NCBI GenBank assembly: GCA_965237575.1
Contig: CBDEGI010000004.1
Coordinates: 1,612,001-1,676,000, forward strand
Length of the DNA stretch: 64,000 nucleotides
Origin: JAKZVK01 sp965237575
GTDB taxonomy: Bacteria > Acidobacteriota > Terriglobia > Bryobacterales > UBA6623
Reading direction: 5' to 3'
Shown: positions 42,969-52,598 of the stretch, piece by piece
Layout of the letters: every line of letters begins with the position of its first letter
Position numbering within the stretch: the stretch's first letter is position 1
Translations under genes and position numbers: made by a program
The notes under the pieces: model-generated
The model's database searches: none
What the model was told of the DNA's origin: nothing
The model's input: only the letters and a program-made list of their open reading frames with translations

Positions 42969-44387
42969 ATGCTCGAACACAGCCGCCCCACGCGCAACCG
43001 CCGCGAGTTTATCCAAGATGCGTTTTGCGGCTTTGGCTCGCTTGCGATGGCGTCGATGCTGCAGCGGGATCCTCTGCTGGCCGCGGGCATGAACCCGCTG
43101 GCGCCGAAGGCCTCGCATCACGATGCCAAGGCCAAGGCGGTGATCTTTCTGTTCACGGCGGGCGGCCCCAGCCAGGTTGAGACTTTCGATCCCAAGCCGC
43201 TGTTGAACAAGCTGGACGGCCAGCCGCGTCCGAAGGAGTTCGGCGAAGCGAAGTACCAGTTCGTCAAAGCCGACGCCAAGCTGCTCGGCACCAAACGAAC
43301 CTTCAAGAAGTATGGCCGCGCCGGCGTCGAAGTCTCCGACCTGTTTCCGCACACTGCCGAGTGCATCGACGACATCGCGGTCCTGCGGGGCTGCCACGGC
43401 AACATGGTGGTGCATTCCGCGGCGCAGTACGAGCTGTTCAGCGGACGCATCGTGCCGGGCTTCCCCAGCATGGGCTCGTGGTCGATCTACGGACTGGGTT
43501 CGGAAGCCGAGTCGCTTCCGTCGTACGTGGTGATGCCCGATCCCGACGGCGCGCTCGAAGCCGGGCAGCCGATGTACGGCAACGGTTTCTTGCCAGCGGT
43601 CTACCAGCCAACGATGTTTCGTCCTGGCGACCGGCCGGTCTTGAACCTTGATTTACCGGAGAAGGTCAGCCTGTCGCAGCGCCGCGAAACGGTCAAGCTC
43701 ATCCGCGAGTTGAACGAAGCCACGCTCGCCGAGGACGATGACGAATTCGGCGCCCGCATCCGGGCCTACGATCTGGCTTTCAAGATGCAGACCGAAGCGC
43801 CCGAGGTACTCGACATCTCAAACGAGCCGCAGGAAACCCGCGATCTCTACGGCGTTGGCGTCGAGCCCACCGACGACTACGCACGCTGCTGCTTGCTGGC
43901 GCGTCGTCTGGTCGAGAAGGGTGTGCGGTTCGTCACGGTAGTTTCCGGCGGCGGTCCCGGCAACTTGCAGTGGGACGCGCATTCCGACGTCGAAGAGAAT
44001 CATCTGCGCATGGCGTCGGAAACCGACAAGCCCGTGGCGGGCCTGCTCAAGGACCTCAAGCGGCGCGGCCTGCTCGACTCAACGCTCGTGCTATGGGGTG
44101 GCGAGTTCGGCCGTTCGCCCGAGGCCGAAAGCGGCAAGGGGCGCGATCACCACAACCTCGGCTTCTCGATGTGGATGGCCGGCGGCGGCATCAAGGGCGG
44201 CCAGGCCGTGGGCGCCACCGATGAGATTGGTTTGCACGCCGTCGAGAACCGCTGCCACTTCCGCGATATCCACACCACGCTGCTCCACCAACTGGGCCTT
44301 GAGCAAGATCGTCTAAGCTTTCTCCACATGGGCCGCAAAGAGCGCCTCACGCAAGTCCACGGGCGCGTCATCAGAGAGATCGTGTAA
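42969..44387 (+). CDS. DUF1501 protein, Tat-exported
   Basis: A 472-residue protein of the DUF1501 family, which has an alkaline-phosphatase/sulfatase-like fold. The N-terminus holds a Tat-type NRREFIQDAFCGFGSLAMAS. Family blocks are FLFTAGGPSQVETFDPKPLLNKLDGQP, GVEVSDLFPHTAECIDDIAVLRG, HSAAQYELFSGR, and WGGEFGRSPEAESGKGRDHHNLGFSMWMAGGG. The DHHN block probably binds metal. The usual partner, a DUF1549/1553 protein, is at 38445, separated by the ABC exporter. Enzymatic activity not established. Confidence 0.9.
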   Translation: MLEHSRPTRNRREFIQDAFCGFGSLAMASMLQRDPLLAAGMNPLAPKASHHDAKAKAVIFLFTAGGPSQVETFDPKPLLNKLDGQPRPKEFGEAKYQFVKADAKLLGTKRTFKKYGRAGVEVSDLFPHTAECIDDIAVLRGCHGNMVVHSAAQYELFSGRIVPGFPSMGSWSIYGLGSEAESLPSYVVMPDPDGALEAGQPMYGNGFLPAVYQPTMFRPGDRPVLNLDLPEKVSLSQRRETVKLIRELNEATLAEDDDEFGARIRAYDLAFKMQTEAPEVLDISNEPQETRDLYGVGVEPTDDYARCCLLARRLVEKGVRFVTVVSGGGPGNLQWDAHSDVEENHLRMASETDKPVAGLLKDLKRRGLLDSTLVLWGGEFGRSPEAESGKGRDHHNLGFSMWMAGGGIKGGQAVGATDEIGLHAVENRCHFRDIHTTLLHQLGLEQDRLSFLHMGRKERLTQVHGRVIREIV

Positions 44388-44484
44388 GCTTTGGTGCTCG
44401 TGGGCAAACGGGCGGGGGTGCCGCCGGGCGTGCCCCTGTCGCTAACCCGTGACGCCGTAGTCCACAAAAAGTAAGGAGTGCATC

Positions 44485-45639
44485 ATGAAAGCGCCAGGAT
44501 TCTCACGCCGTTCGTTCCTCGCCGGTGTCGCCGGTACCGCGGGTTTGGCCACGTTGCCAACCGCTTGTGCCGGGGGCTCGGAGCGGCTGAAAATCACCAA
44601 GATCGAGATCTTCCAAGTCGTCATCCCGATGCAAGACGACATCATCAACAGCCCCGAGTTCAACCCCGACGCACTTTCGGAGTTCCCCAAGGGGCCGAAG
44701 GTCATCATTAAACTGCATACGGATTCCGGCATGGTCGGAGTCGGTGAGACCTCGCGCAACGTCAAGAAGGAAGACGCGCAGCGTAACGCGGCCGCCCTGA
44801 CGGGTAAGAACCTGCTCGACCTCAACCTGCCGCGGCTCGATCTGCCGGACCGGTCGACCCAATCGGCCTTTGAGATGGCTTGCTACGACGCCGTGGGCAA
44901 GGCCTTCGGCTGGCCGGTCTATCAGTTGCTCGGCGGGCTGGCCCAGGACAAGGTGTTCGTGCCCTATTGGTGCGGGCGCAAGAACGCCGTGGACGCGCGG
45001 CGGGTCGCCGAGCGCACGCTCCAAGGGGGCTTCAAGGCGCTCAAGATGAAGGGCCGCCCCGATGACCCGATAGTCGAGGCGGTGCGCGCCGTCGCCGAAG
45101 TGGCGCCCGACATCAAGATCACGGTCGATTTCAATCGCCACTACGAGAAGGCCGACGAATGCCTCGCGATCTGCCAGGCGTTGGACGAGATCGGCACCAT
45201 GCGGACGATCGAAGATCCCGTGGACGACTTGGCCGAGTTGGCGAAACTCGCGGAGGCACTCGAGACCCCGATCACGATGACCACCACCGATCCGGCCAAG
45301 ATGGTCGAGGCGGCGAAGGCAGCGGCCTGCGATTACATCAATACGGGCCCGCGGCCTTCGATGCGCAACTTTGTGATCAACGCCGAGGTCGCCGGCGCGA
45401 CGGGGATGCCCGTGTGGCACGGCTCCGGGCACGAACTCGGAATCAAGGACGCGGCTTTCCTTCACTCCTGCGCCGTGGCGGCCAATTGTACGCTGCCGAG
45501 CGACATCCTCTCGCATCAGCGCGTGGATGATCTGATTGTCGAGCCGATCGAGATCAAGGACAGCTACGCGATCGTGCCGCACACCCCGGGCCTGGGCGTC
45601 GAGTTGGATGAAGACGCGGTCGGGCGCTACTCGGTGTAG
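44485..45639 (+). CDS. Tat-exported enolase-superfamily enzyme
   Basis: A 384-residue enzyme with AAGGAG eight bases before ATG 44485. The leader is SRRSFLAGVAGTAGLATLPTACAGGS, a Tat twin-arginine signal with a possible lipobox. The barrel domain has LKMKGRP (K-x-K, about 184-190), metal ligands D in TVDFNRHY, E in IEDPVDD and D/T near MTTTDP, and a late WHGSGHELG. This fits the mandelate racemase/muconate lactonizing superfamily. It follows the DUF1501 gene by about 100 bases on the same strand and may act on an extracytoplasmic acid sugar. Confidence 0.83.
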   Translation: MKAPGFSRRSFLAGVAGTAGLATLPTACAGGSERLKITKIEIFQVVIPMQDDIINSPEFNPDALSEFPKGPKVIIKLHTDSGMVGVGETSRNVKKEDAQRNAAALTGKNLLDLNLPRLDLPDRSTQSAFEMACYDAVGKAFGWPVYQLLGGLAQDKVFVPYWCGRKNAVDARRVAERTLQGGFKALKMKGRPDDPIVEAVRAVAEVAPDIKITVDFNRHYEKADECLAICQALDEIGTMRTIEDPVDDLAELAKLAEALETPITMTTTDPAKMVEAAKAAACDYINTGPRPSMRNFVINAEVAGATGMPVWHGSGHELGIKDAAFLHSCAVAANCTLPSDILSHQRVDDLIVEPIEIKDSYAIVPHTPGLGVELDEDAVGRYSV

Positions 45640-45902
45640 CTGAGCCACCGGAGACTGTAGGGGCTTGCCCCCGCGCCCGCCCGCATACCTGCTACCGCCA
45701 GGTCTGGCTCGCGACACCCACTCATGGATACGTCCGGTGCCGCCCCAGAGGCCTTCGAGGGATATGACGGGTCGTGCCGGACCGCTCCCTTACGGTCACG
45801 GCTCGGTTGGGTTCGCCTGGACGCGGGTCTTTTTCCACCCGCGACGGCGCTCTTTCTGTTTGAATAGGGGTGTACCGATCGTAGGGAAAGGTAGTCATAC
45901 TC
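45640..45902. other. Spacer with TAGGGGC-type palindromic repeat
   Basis: 263 bases. GTAGGGGCTTGCCCCCGCGC at about 45658 is related to the repeats at 19957 and 37425. No gene seen. Confidence 0.5.
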
Positions 45903-46475
45903 ATGATCTCTGCAAGGCTTCTTACACAGATTGAAAGCGGTGCGGATCGCCTGACCAACGATCTCATCAAGGTCCTACAAAGCGATGCACGTTGCGAGGC
46001 GTACAGGACTCTCGATCGCGAGCGGCTGCTCGAGCTGAAAGACGACCTGTTCAAGAACATGCGGCGCTGGCTCAGCGAACGTTCGCGGTCGGCGGTGGAG
46101 TCGCGCTACATCAAGCTCGGCCGGGAACGCTACCTCGAGAGTATTCCCCTGAGTCAGGTCGTCTTCGCACTGACTCTGACGAAGGCGGCGCTTCTGGAGT
46201 TTATGCGGCGCGCCATGACCGGAAAGGGCGAGGAACTGGCTCTGGAGTACGAACTGGCTCTTTCGATCTCGGAGTTCTTTGACCAGGCGCTGTACTCGGT
46301 CGCCGTCGGCTACGAGGATGCGGTGCGTGCCCAGCTCATCCCGCACGCCAAGGCCGCGGAGATGGTTGCCCCCAAACCGGACCACCAGCGGGCGAAACGT
46401 GCCGCGGCTGAAACGGGCGAAGAGACCGAGCTGTTCGTGAGCCGGTCAGGCCAGGTCGGGGAAGCGTCAGGCTGA
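45903..46475 (+). CDS. RsbRD N-terminal-like helical protein
   Basis: A 190-residue mostly helical protein. Residues 5-140 (LLTQIESGADRLTNDLIKVLQSD, LKDDLFKNMRRWL, YIKLGRERYLESIPLSQVVFALTLTKAALLEFM) resemble the RsbRD/sensor N-terminal helical bundle that often precedes GGDEF, kinase or STAS output domains. Here no output domain follows; the last 50 residues are disordered and charged. It may be a stand-alone sensor that binds another protein. Not certain. Confidence 0.6.
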   Translation: MISARLLTQIESGADRLTNDLIKVLQSDARCEAYRTLDRERLLELKDDLFKNMRRWLSERSRSAVESRYIKLGRERYLESIPLSQVVFALTLTKAALLEFMRRAMTGKGEELALEYELALSISEFFDQALYSVAVGYEDAVRAQLIPHAKAAEMVAPKPDHQRAKRAAAETGEETELFVSRSGQVGEASG

Positions 46476-46498
46476 GCCCGAACCTGCTGAGTCTGACC

Positions 46499-46840
46499 CT
46501 ACTCGGCGGGCTCGATCAGGGCCGCCATCGAACCGAGCGACCGCGGTAGGCGCCAGTCCGCCCCGTAGGCGTGGACCTGATCGCGCTTGCGCTCGGCCTC
46601 TTCGCGCGGACAAGTGAGCAGCCGAGTGTGGCCGCGTGAGTCGACTTCCACCGTGTGCTCGTAGGCCTTCGACTCACTGAAGCCGAAGATTTCGGCGAGC
46701 ATCTCGATGACGTAGTCGGCGGTGTGGTCATCGTCGTCGAGAAGGATGACGTGATAGAGGGGCGGAATCTCGTCGCGAAACTCGCCGCCCTCGCGAAGCT
46801 CTTCTCCCACCTCGGGAACAGCGACGGCAGTAGTGCCCAT
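46499..46840 (-). CDS. clpS: ClpS adaptor protein
   Basis: A 113-residue cytoplasmic adaptor that hands N-degron substrates to ClpAP. The fold is clear: PPLYHVILLDDDDHTADYVIEMLAEIFGFSESKAYEHTVEVDSRGHTRLLTCPREEAERKRDQVHAYG. The binding-pocket segment reads LDDDDHT in place of the canonical LNDDYTP, so the pocket Asn is Asp and the preceding/following residues differ; this resembles the divergent ClpS type seen in Planctomycetes and Acidobacteria. No clpA is beside it. Confidence 0.87.
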   Translation of the reverse strand: MGTTAVAVPEVGEELREGGEFRDEIPPLYHVILLDDDDHTADYVIEMLAEIFGFSESKAYEHTVEVDSRGHTRLLTCPREEAERKRDQVHAYGADWRLPRSLGSMAALIEPAE

Positions 46841-46971
46841 GATGGTCTTTTCCCGCGCGAGCCGGGAACCTTGAAGTCATGCTATCAGACCGCCAGGCGG
46901 GGCCTCGGTGACAATGGGGATTGTCGGAAGGGAGTTATTGGTAGCTGTTCAGAACCATCCGGACTACCCGT

Positions 46972-48489
46972 CTACCAAGGGGCAATCCAAACCGGCACCT
47001 CGATGCTCGTGGTCTGGAACGCTTCCACGTTAGCGCTGACTGACCGGCTCAGCTCTATCAGTTCCGCGTCGATTTCCCTCACGTCGAAGGTCGCTAGCAG
47101 ACGGTAGTCTCCCGGCGGCAGGCCGTCGAAGTGGAAGCGCCCTTCGGTGTCTGACAGCCGTTGCAGAACGGGGCTGGGGAGCGACCGACGCGTTGAGACG
47201 GCGACCGGCCAAAGGAAGACGGGCGCCCCCGGTACCGGCTTGCTTCTCGCCATGACCCGCCCGGCGAGCTCACCCGCCTGATCGGATACCGTAATCGTGA
47301 GCCTGGACCAGTCACCTGTTGGAATGAACACCTGGTACCAATCAGACGGGTCCTCGGCTTTCGATCGGCGGGGGGCTTGGCCGTAACGCTGAACGATGGA
47401 CTCAACGTATTGGCCGCTCGGAACGAGTGCCCGAAACTCCCAGTGCCCAGGGGCGAGAGTAGAGCGCGGCCCTTTGATTTCACGCCCCGTTTCTGTTTCC
47501 GATAGGTCCTTGCGCCGGCCGATCAGCTTGACGGGGATATCAGCAACATCTTTGGAACCGGCCCAGCGGACCTCGATCGCGATCGTCGGCAAGCGCCGAA
47601 CCGGCACGTTGGCTGCCTCCATGTCGCGGCCGAGAGAAAGCTCAGTGAAGCCCGCCGCGTCACCGTTCCGCAGCGTTGCGTACACCTGATAACGACCCGG
47701 GGCTACTCCCTCAAAGCGATATCCTCCCCGGCAGCTTGCGTCGGTACGCTGGCGGCCCGTTTCTGACGAGAGTGTCACGATGACGGGTCCCTGCGTGTAG
47801 CATGCCAGTCGACCGGCGATGTTGAAAAGGCGTCCGGGGTCGGGCGTGATATCGACGTCCGTTGTGTCGACGTCCAGCGCTACCCGGTGCCTCAGTGCTT
47901 CGTTTAATTCGCGGCCGTGCGATGAATAGGTGGGGAGCCATCGGGAACCGTCATCGAACTCGTGGGCTCCGGAGCGAGCCCAGTACTTGCCTGGATCGAG
48001 GCCGGGAATCCGGAACACGCCGCGATCGTCGGATTTGGCACTGCCGGCGGAACGCAACGGCAGTCGCGCACGGTACGCCAGAACGGGGATTCCCGCCATC
48101 CCGACGCCATTCTCGTCGAGCACTCGGCCGGTCAGGGCCCCCCAGTGACGCAGCCGGAGTTGGGCAAAGAAGGTTGAGTTGGCGGTGACCTCAATAGGCG
48201 TGCCCCATCCGGTGGGGAGCCGTTGACCGTAGGCTCCCGGAAAGAACCCCTCACGAACGGCCTGGAGGAGGTAGGATCCCGGAGAAAGGGCCCCGAAAAC
48301 GAACTGTCCTGCTCGGCCCGCTTTCGTCACCAAGGGCTTGCCGCGTGTGCCCCCGGACCCTGGTACTTGGTTGAGACGGACAACCGCTCGCGCGAGTGGA
48401 CGGCTGGAGGCGTGCTCGAGCACAACCCCCTTGATGATCCCGGCTTGGACAGGGATGGCGACAGCCAGAAGGGCAACGGCGAGACGCAT
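46972..48489 (-). CDS. Secreted carboxypeptidase-regulatory-like repeat protein
   Basis: A 505-residue exported protein. Signal peptide RLAVALLAVAIPVQA is followed by several Ig-like CarbopepD_reg units: IIKGVVLEHASSRPLARAVVRL, GRVLDENGVGMAGIPVLAYR, LAGRVMARSKPVPGAPVFLWPV. Turn motifs GLDPGKYW, GVAPGRYQV and GLPPGDYRLLA mark the beta-sandwich ends. No TonB plug or barrel follows, so it is a soluble or cell-surface protein of unknown role. It stands alone on the minus strand between clpS and a methyltransferase gene. Confidence 0.78.
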   Translation of the reverse strand: MRLAVALLAVAIPVQAGIIKGVVLEHASSRPLARAVVRLNQVPGSGGTRGKPLVTKAGRAGQFVFGALSPGSYLLQAVREGFFPGAYGQRLPTGWGTPIEVTANSTFFAQLRLRHWGALTGRVLDENGVGMAGIPVLAYRARLPLRSAGSAKSDDRGVFRIPGLDPGKYWARSGAHEFDDGSRWLPTYSSHGRELNEALRHRVALDVDTTDVDITPDPGRLFNIAGRLACYTQGPVIVTLSSETGRQRTDASCRGGYRFEGVAPGRYQVYATLRNGDAAGFTELSLGRDMEAANVPVRRLPTIAIEVRWAGSKDVADIPVKLIGRRKDLSETETGREIKGPRSTLAPGHWEFRALVPSGQYVESIVQRYGQAPRRSKAEDPSDWYQVFIPTGDWSRLTITVSDQAGELAGRVMARSKPVPGAPVFLWPVAVSTRRSLPSPVLQRLSDTEGRFHFDGLPPGDYRLLATFDVREIDAELIELSRSVSANVEAFQTTSIEVPVWIAPW

Positions 48490-48664
48490 GTGTGTGTTCG
48501 TCAGTTCTATGACGGCTGGGCACCGCGCGCCGTGGATACTTTGTCGTCCAGATGGGCCGGCGCCCCGAGGTTCTCGAGCTGGCGCTTCGTGGCCAATCGG
48601 AGGATTCTTCAGACTACCGGTAATCGGGGACCGTCGAACGTGAAGCGGTCTCTACGGAAATCCT

Positions 48665-49372
48665 TCAGCCGGCTTGCACTTCAGCCGCAGGCCGTAGCGT
48701 CATCAGCAACAGCAGAGGCCAGCCAACGTGCTTGGCTGCGCGTGAAGACCGTGAGGCAAGCTCTTCCGTGACAGCGAACTCCGCAATTCGCTCTATCATA
48801 AGGCCGACACCGAGCGCCCCCATGACGTAATCGCTGATCTGGTTGCCCACACTGGCCGGCCGAATGTCTTGTCCGGTCTCCGGGTCGTGGAAATGCGCGC
48901 TCACGCCCTTGAGCCACATCGCAGGATGCATGTCGGAGACGACGATCAAACCCTCGCGATGGCACAGTCGCTTCATCTCGGAGAAGACGGCCCGCAAGTC
49001 CGCAATGTGCTCCAAGGCCAGGCAACAAAGCACACGATCGAACGCGCCGTTCTCGAAAGGCAGGCGGGAGCTGATGTCGTGCTCAACGAAACGCACCTTG
49101 TCGGCCTCGGGTTTGGAGCGCGCCTGCCGCAGCATGCCCTCGGAGAAATCAACCGCCGTCACGTGCGCCCCCGCGCGAGCTAGCGAAAGCGCATGACGGC
49201 CGGTGCCGCAACCGAGATCGAGCACTTGCAATCCGTCGAGCCGCCCGAGAGCATGGCGAACATGTTCGTCGTCGAGGGTGATGAGCGGATTGTCCTCGAC
49301 GTCGTAGAGGGCCGACCAGCGATCGTAGCCTTCTTGGGCCGGCACAATTCGGGAGGAGAAATCGCGCGTCAT
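48665..49372 (-). CDS. Class I SAM-dependent methyltransferase
   Basis: A 235-residue cytoplasmic methyltransferase with motif I LDLGCGTGRHALSLARAG (about 53-70), D in VDFSEGML, and motif IV-like DRVLCCLALEHIADL. The fold is the UbiE/Methyltransf_11 type; substrate unknown. It starts at ATG 49372, divided from the RNase R stop at 49453 by 80 bases, so the two could share a transcript. Confidence 0.88.
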   Translation of the reverse strand: MTRDFSSRIVPAQEGYDRWSALYDVEDNPLITLDDEHVRHALGRLDGLQVLDLGCGTGRHALSLARAGAHVTAVDFSEGMLRQARSKPEADKVRFVEHDISSRLPFENGAFDRVLCCLALEHIADLRAVFSEMKRLCHREGLIVVSDMHPAMWLKGVSAHFHDPETGQDIRPASVGNQISDYVMGALGVGLMIERIAEFAVTEELASRSSRAAKHVGWPLLLLMTLRPAAEVQAG

Positions 49373-49452
49373 GGCGGTGCCAATCGGTCAGGATCGGAAG
49401 CGGCTTTGTCGAAGTTACTCCTAGCTTAGATCAACCCTACGGATTCTGAATG

Positions 49453-51738
49453 CTAGCCCGGCACCCAGGAAAACTCCGGCCGCATCTCGCCATGCGGCAC
49501 GCGCACGGCCAGCGCTTCGACGTGGTCGCCCAGGCCAAACGCCTTCTTCGTGCGCGGGTTGATGAGGGCGCGCAGGTTCTCGCGGTATTCGAAACGTCCC
49601 GGCAGCGACTCGATCGGGATGAAGCCCTCGATGAACAGGTCGGTCAGCTCGATGAACAGCCCGGCCTTGGTGACCTGGATGACGATGGCCTGGAACTGGT
49701 CGCCGAGGTGGGCTTCCATGAACCGCGCCTTCTTCCAATTGATGAGCGCGCGCTCGGCGTCGGCGGCGCGACGCTCGGTCAGCGAGGTCTCGCGCCCGAT
49801 CGCCTCTAGATCCCGTTCGTCGTAGGCGCCGGCCGAGCCCTTCTCGCGATAAGGACTCTGCGGCCCGCGGTCCAGCCAATCACTGAGGATGCGGTGCACG
49901 ACCAGGTCGGGATAGCGCCGGATCGGCGACGTGAAATGAGTGTAGGCCGGCGCGGCGAGCGCGAAGTGGCCGCTGTTGATCTCGCTGTAGCGAGCCTGCT
50001 TGAGGGAGCGTAGCATCAGGTAGCTCAAGATGCGCTCCTCGGGCTTGCCAGCCAGCCGCTTGATCAGCTTCTGGTAGTGGCGCGAGGAGATGTCAATCTT
50101 ACTCTCGGCAACCTGCGCCCGCTGCCGGCTCTTCGAGCCGTCGCGCCGGCGTTGGGTCCAGGCGTGTTGCCGCAGCGGGACCTTGACCCCGAGCGTGTGA
50201 CCGAAGGTGGCGGCCACTTGCTCGAACTCGAGAATCCGTCCGGGATCGGGTGTCTCGTGAATGCGGTAGAGCGACGCCGGGCAATCCTCTTCGAGCCGCG
50301 CGGCGACGGCCTCGTTCGCCGCCAGCATGAACTCCTCGATGATGCGATGCGCTATGTTGCGCTCGGACGGGACGATGCCGGTCATCTCCCCGAACTCGTC
50401 GAACACAATTTCCGGGGCGGGCAGGTCAAAGTCGATGGAGCCGCGCCGCTGCCGGCGGTGGTTGAGGACCATCGCCAAATCCTTCATCCACCCGAACCGC
50501 TCGACCAGCGGCTCGTAGCGCTCCCGCGTTTCAGCGTCTCCCTGAAGCACGTGGTTCACGCTGGTGTAGGTCATACGCTCGACGCTACGGATGACGCCGC
50601 GGCAGAACTCAGCGCGAACGGTCTTGCCGCTGTGATCGATCTCGAGTAGCGCCGAGAGGACGAGCCGATCAACCTGCGGATTGAGCGAGCAGATGCCGGT
50701 CGACAGCTCGGCGGGCAACATGGGTACGGCGCGGTCGGGGAAGTAGACGCTGGTTCCGCGGCGGTTCGCTTCCTGGTCGAGCGCCGTCCCCGGCCTGACG
50801 TAGTAGCTGACGTCGGCGACGTGGACATGCAGCGCGAAGTGGCCGTTGTCGAGTAGGTCGACCCATACCGCGTCGTCGAAGTCCCGTGCCGTCTCGCCGT
50901 CGATCGTGACGATGTCGTAGTCGCGGAAGTCGCGGCGGCGCGCGATCTCGCGCCGGTCGATGGACTGAGGAGCCGCCTCCACCTCGCGATGGACCGTATC
51001 CGGAAAACGATGGGGCAAATGGAACTTGCGGATGATGATCTCGACGTCGATGCCGAAGTCGCCGGGACGGCCGAGGACCTCGATCACCCGCCCCTGCGCC
51101 TCTTCGAGAGGCGAGGGAAAGTGGGTGACCCCGACGTTGACGATCATCCCGTCGAGTTCCTCCACGGTCTTGACGTCGGGCGGCGTCAGGTTGCCGAGAC
51201 GCTCCTTGCGAGCCTCGGGCGGTGGCAGCTCGCTTCCTTTCAGAATCGCGATGTGGTCGCGCACGCGCTCGTCGTGCGGCATGACGTACGAGCCGCGTTT
51301 GGAGTAGCGAAAGGCGCCGACGATCTCAACGTGCGTGCGTCGCAGAACGCGTTGGACCCGGCCCTCCGCGCGCCCGCCGCGGATCGCACCCACCAAGCGC
51401 ACCAGCACGCGGTCGTCGTTCATCGCCCCGCCCGTGGCGGTGGGGCGAATGTAGATGTCGCCCTCGACCCCTGCGGGCGGAGTATCGGCGACGACGAACC
51501 CGAAGCCGTCGCGGTGCTGCAGGAAGCGTCCGGCGATGAGGTCGGAGTCTTTGCCCGGCAGGGCGTAGTGACCTTTCTTGTATTCGATGAGCCGGCCCTC
51601 GGTAGTGAGTTGGTCGAGGGCCTGTTGCAAGGCTTGGCGATTGGGGCCGCGCGCGCCGAGCTGTTTGGTCAGGTGTTTGAAATCGGCCCGGCCGCGCGGC
51701 TGGTGCTCGAAGTGCTCCAGCAACTCGCGGGGGGCCAT
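49453..51738 (-). CDS. rnr: Ribonuclease R
   Basis: A 761-residue 3'-5' exoribonuclease of the RNB family. N-terminal winged helix (MAPRELLEHFEHQPRGRADFKHLTKQL), cold-shock/OB segments (GFGFVVADTPPAGVEGDIYI), catalytic RNB domain with TIDGETARDFDDAVWVDLLD and the downstream VSYYVRPGTALDQEANRRGTSVYFPDRAVPMLP, and a C-terminal S1 domain (FIELTDLFIEGFIPIESLPGRF). Acid residues in DFDD bind the catalytic metals. It degrades structured RNA and helps ribosome and tmRNA quality control. Full length. Confidence 0.95.
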   Translation of the reverse strand: MAPRELLEHFEHQPRGRADFKHLTKQLGARGPNRQALQQALDQLTTEGRLIEYKKGHYALPGKDSDLIAGRFLQHRDGFGFVVADTPPAGVEGDIYIRPTATGGAMNDDRVLVRLVGAIRGGRAEGRVQRVLRRTHVEIVGAFRYSKRGSYVMPHDERVRDHIAILKGSELPPPEARKERLGNLTPPDVKTVEELDGMIVNVGVTHFPSPLEEAQGRVIEVLGRPGDFGIDVEIIIRKFHLPHRFPDTVHREVEAAPQSIDRREIARRRDFRDYDIVTIDGETARDFDDAVWVDLLDNGHFALHVHVADVSYYVRPGTALDQEANRRGTSVYFPDRAVPMLPAELSTGICSLNPQVDRLVLSALLEIDHSGKTVRAEFCRGVIRSVERMTYTSVNHVLQGDAETRERYEPLVERFGWMKDLAMVLNHRRQRRGSIDFDLPAPEIVFDEFGEMTGIVPSERNIAHRIIEEFMLAANEAVAARLEEDCPASLYRIHETPDPGRILEFEQVAATFGHTLGVKVPLRQHAWTQRRRDGSKSRQRAQVAESKIDISSRHYQKLIKRLAGKPEERILSYLMLRSLKQARYSEINSGHFALAAPAYTHFTSPIRRYPDLVVHRILSDWLDRGPQSPYREKGSAGAYDERDLEAIGRETSLTERRAADAERALINWKKARFMEAHLGDQFQAIVIQVTKAGLFIELTDLFIEGFIPIESLPGRFEYRENLRALINPRTKKAFGLGDHVEALAVRVPHGEMRPEFSWVPG

Positions 51739-51886
51739 GAGTTCACTATATCGAGGGTCGTATCGGTTTGAGATTGTTCAGGTGACGCTTGGATCACGGC
51801 CAATGACAAGTCCGGGACCTCTGAGCCGTCGGGTGGTGGAGCTACCCTCACTCGCGTTCGGGGCTCGGTTGTGAGCGGCGGAAAAG

Positions 51887-52588
51887 CTAGCGCCGCTTGC
51901 GCGGCTTTTCGGGCTCGCCGAGCTTCTCCCCCGGCTTAAGCAGCGTCGGACGCTTATCCTTGTCCTCCGCTTCCTTCTTGGCTTCCTGCGCTTTGACCTG
52001 CTCGACGTCTTTGCGGCGTTCGGGGGTCATCATGGTGCGGCGCTCTTTCTCTTCCTCAACCTCGGCTTCGACAATCCTGCGGGCACGGTCGCCGAGGTCT
52101 TCGAGTGCCAACTCCATGCTGTCGCGAGTAATATCGATGGCGTCTTCGAGGACGAATTCGTACGCCCACACGTCGTCGGCCGGGTTCTCCTTGATTCCTT
52201 CCAGCCGCGCCAGAAACTCCTTCTCGGCTTCCGCTAGAAGAGCCATACTTTCGGTCAGGTCCGCCTTGTCGACCGCCGCGTCGTCGATCACCAGATCGAT
52301 CGTTTCGATGATACGGCCGTAGTGCTCGATGTTTCGATGAATCAGCTTCGAGCGTCCCGCTTCTTCTTTCTTGAGGGCCTGAGTGACGAGCTCCAACCGT
52401 AGCCGGGCAAAGTGCAGGTAGTGTGTGATGCGCTCGTTCGGCTCTTGCGCGGCACGGATGATGTCGGCCTCGTAGTCGGTGAGGAAGTCGTCCGTGAAGC
52501 CGCCGAAGTCCTGTGCAGACACGGAAACGCTTAACAACAGCGCGCAGCCGGCCAACACCCGGCCAGCCAACGCCAAACGACGTGTCAT
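51887..52588 (-). CDS. Secreted helical protein, third gene of TPR operon
   Basis: A 233-residue exported protein with signal peptide ALAGRVLAGCALLLSVSVSA. The mature part is almost all helix with strong charge (ADIIRAAQEPNERITHYLHFARLRLELV, then KKEEAGRSKLIHRNIEHYGRII) and a Glu/Lys-rich tail ending KLGEPEKPRKRR. GGGGGAG precedes its ATG ten bases after the stop of 52599-53060. It forms a three-gene unit with that gene and the TPR gene at 53057. Unknown family. Confidence 0.65.
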   Translation of the reverse strand: MTRRLALAGRVLAGCALLLSVSVSAQDFGGFTDDFLTDYEADIIRAAQEPNERITHYLHFARLRLELVTQALKKEEAGRSKLIHRNIEHYGRIIETIDLVIDDAAVDKADLTESMALLAEAEKEFLARLEGIKENPADDVWAYEFVLEDAIDITRDSMELALEDLGDRARRIVEAEVEEEKERRTMMTPERRKDVEQVKAQEAKKEAEDKDKRPTLLKPGEKLGEPEKPRKRR

Positions 52589-52598
52589 AGTCTCCCCC

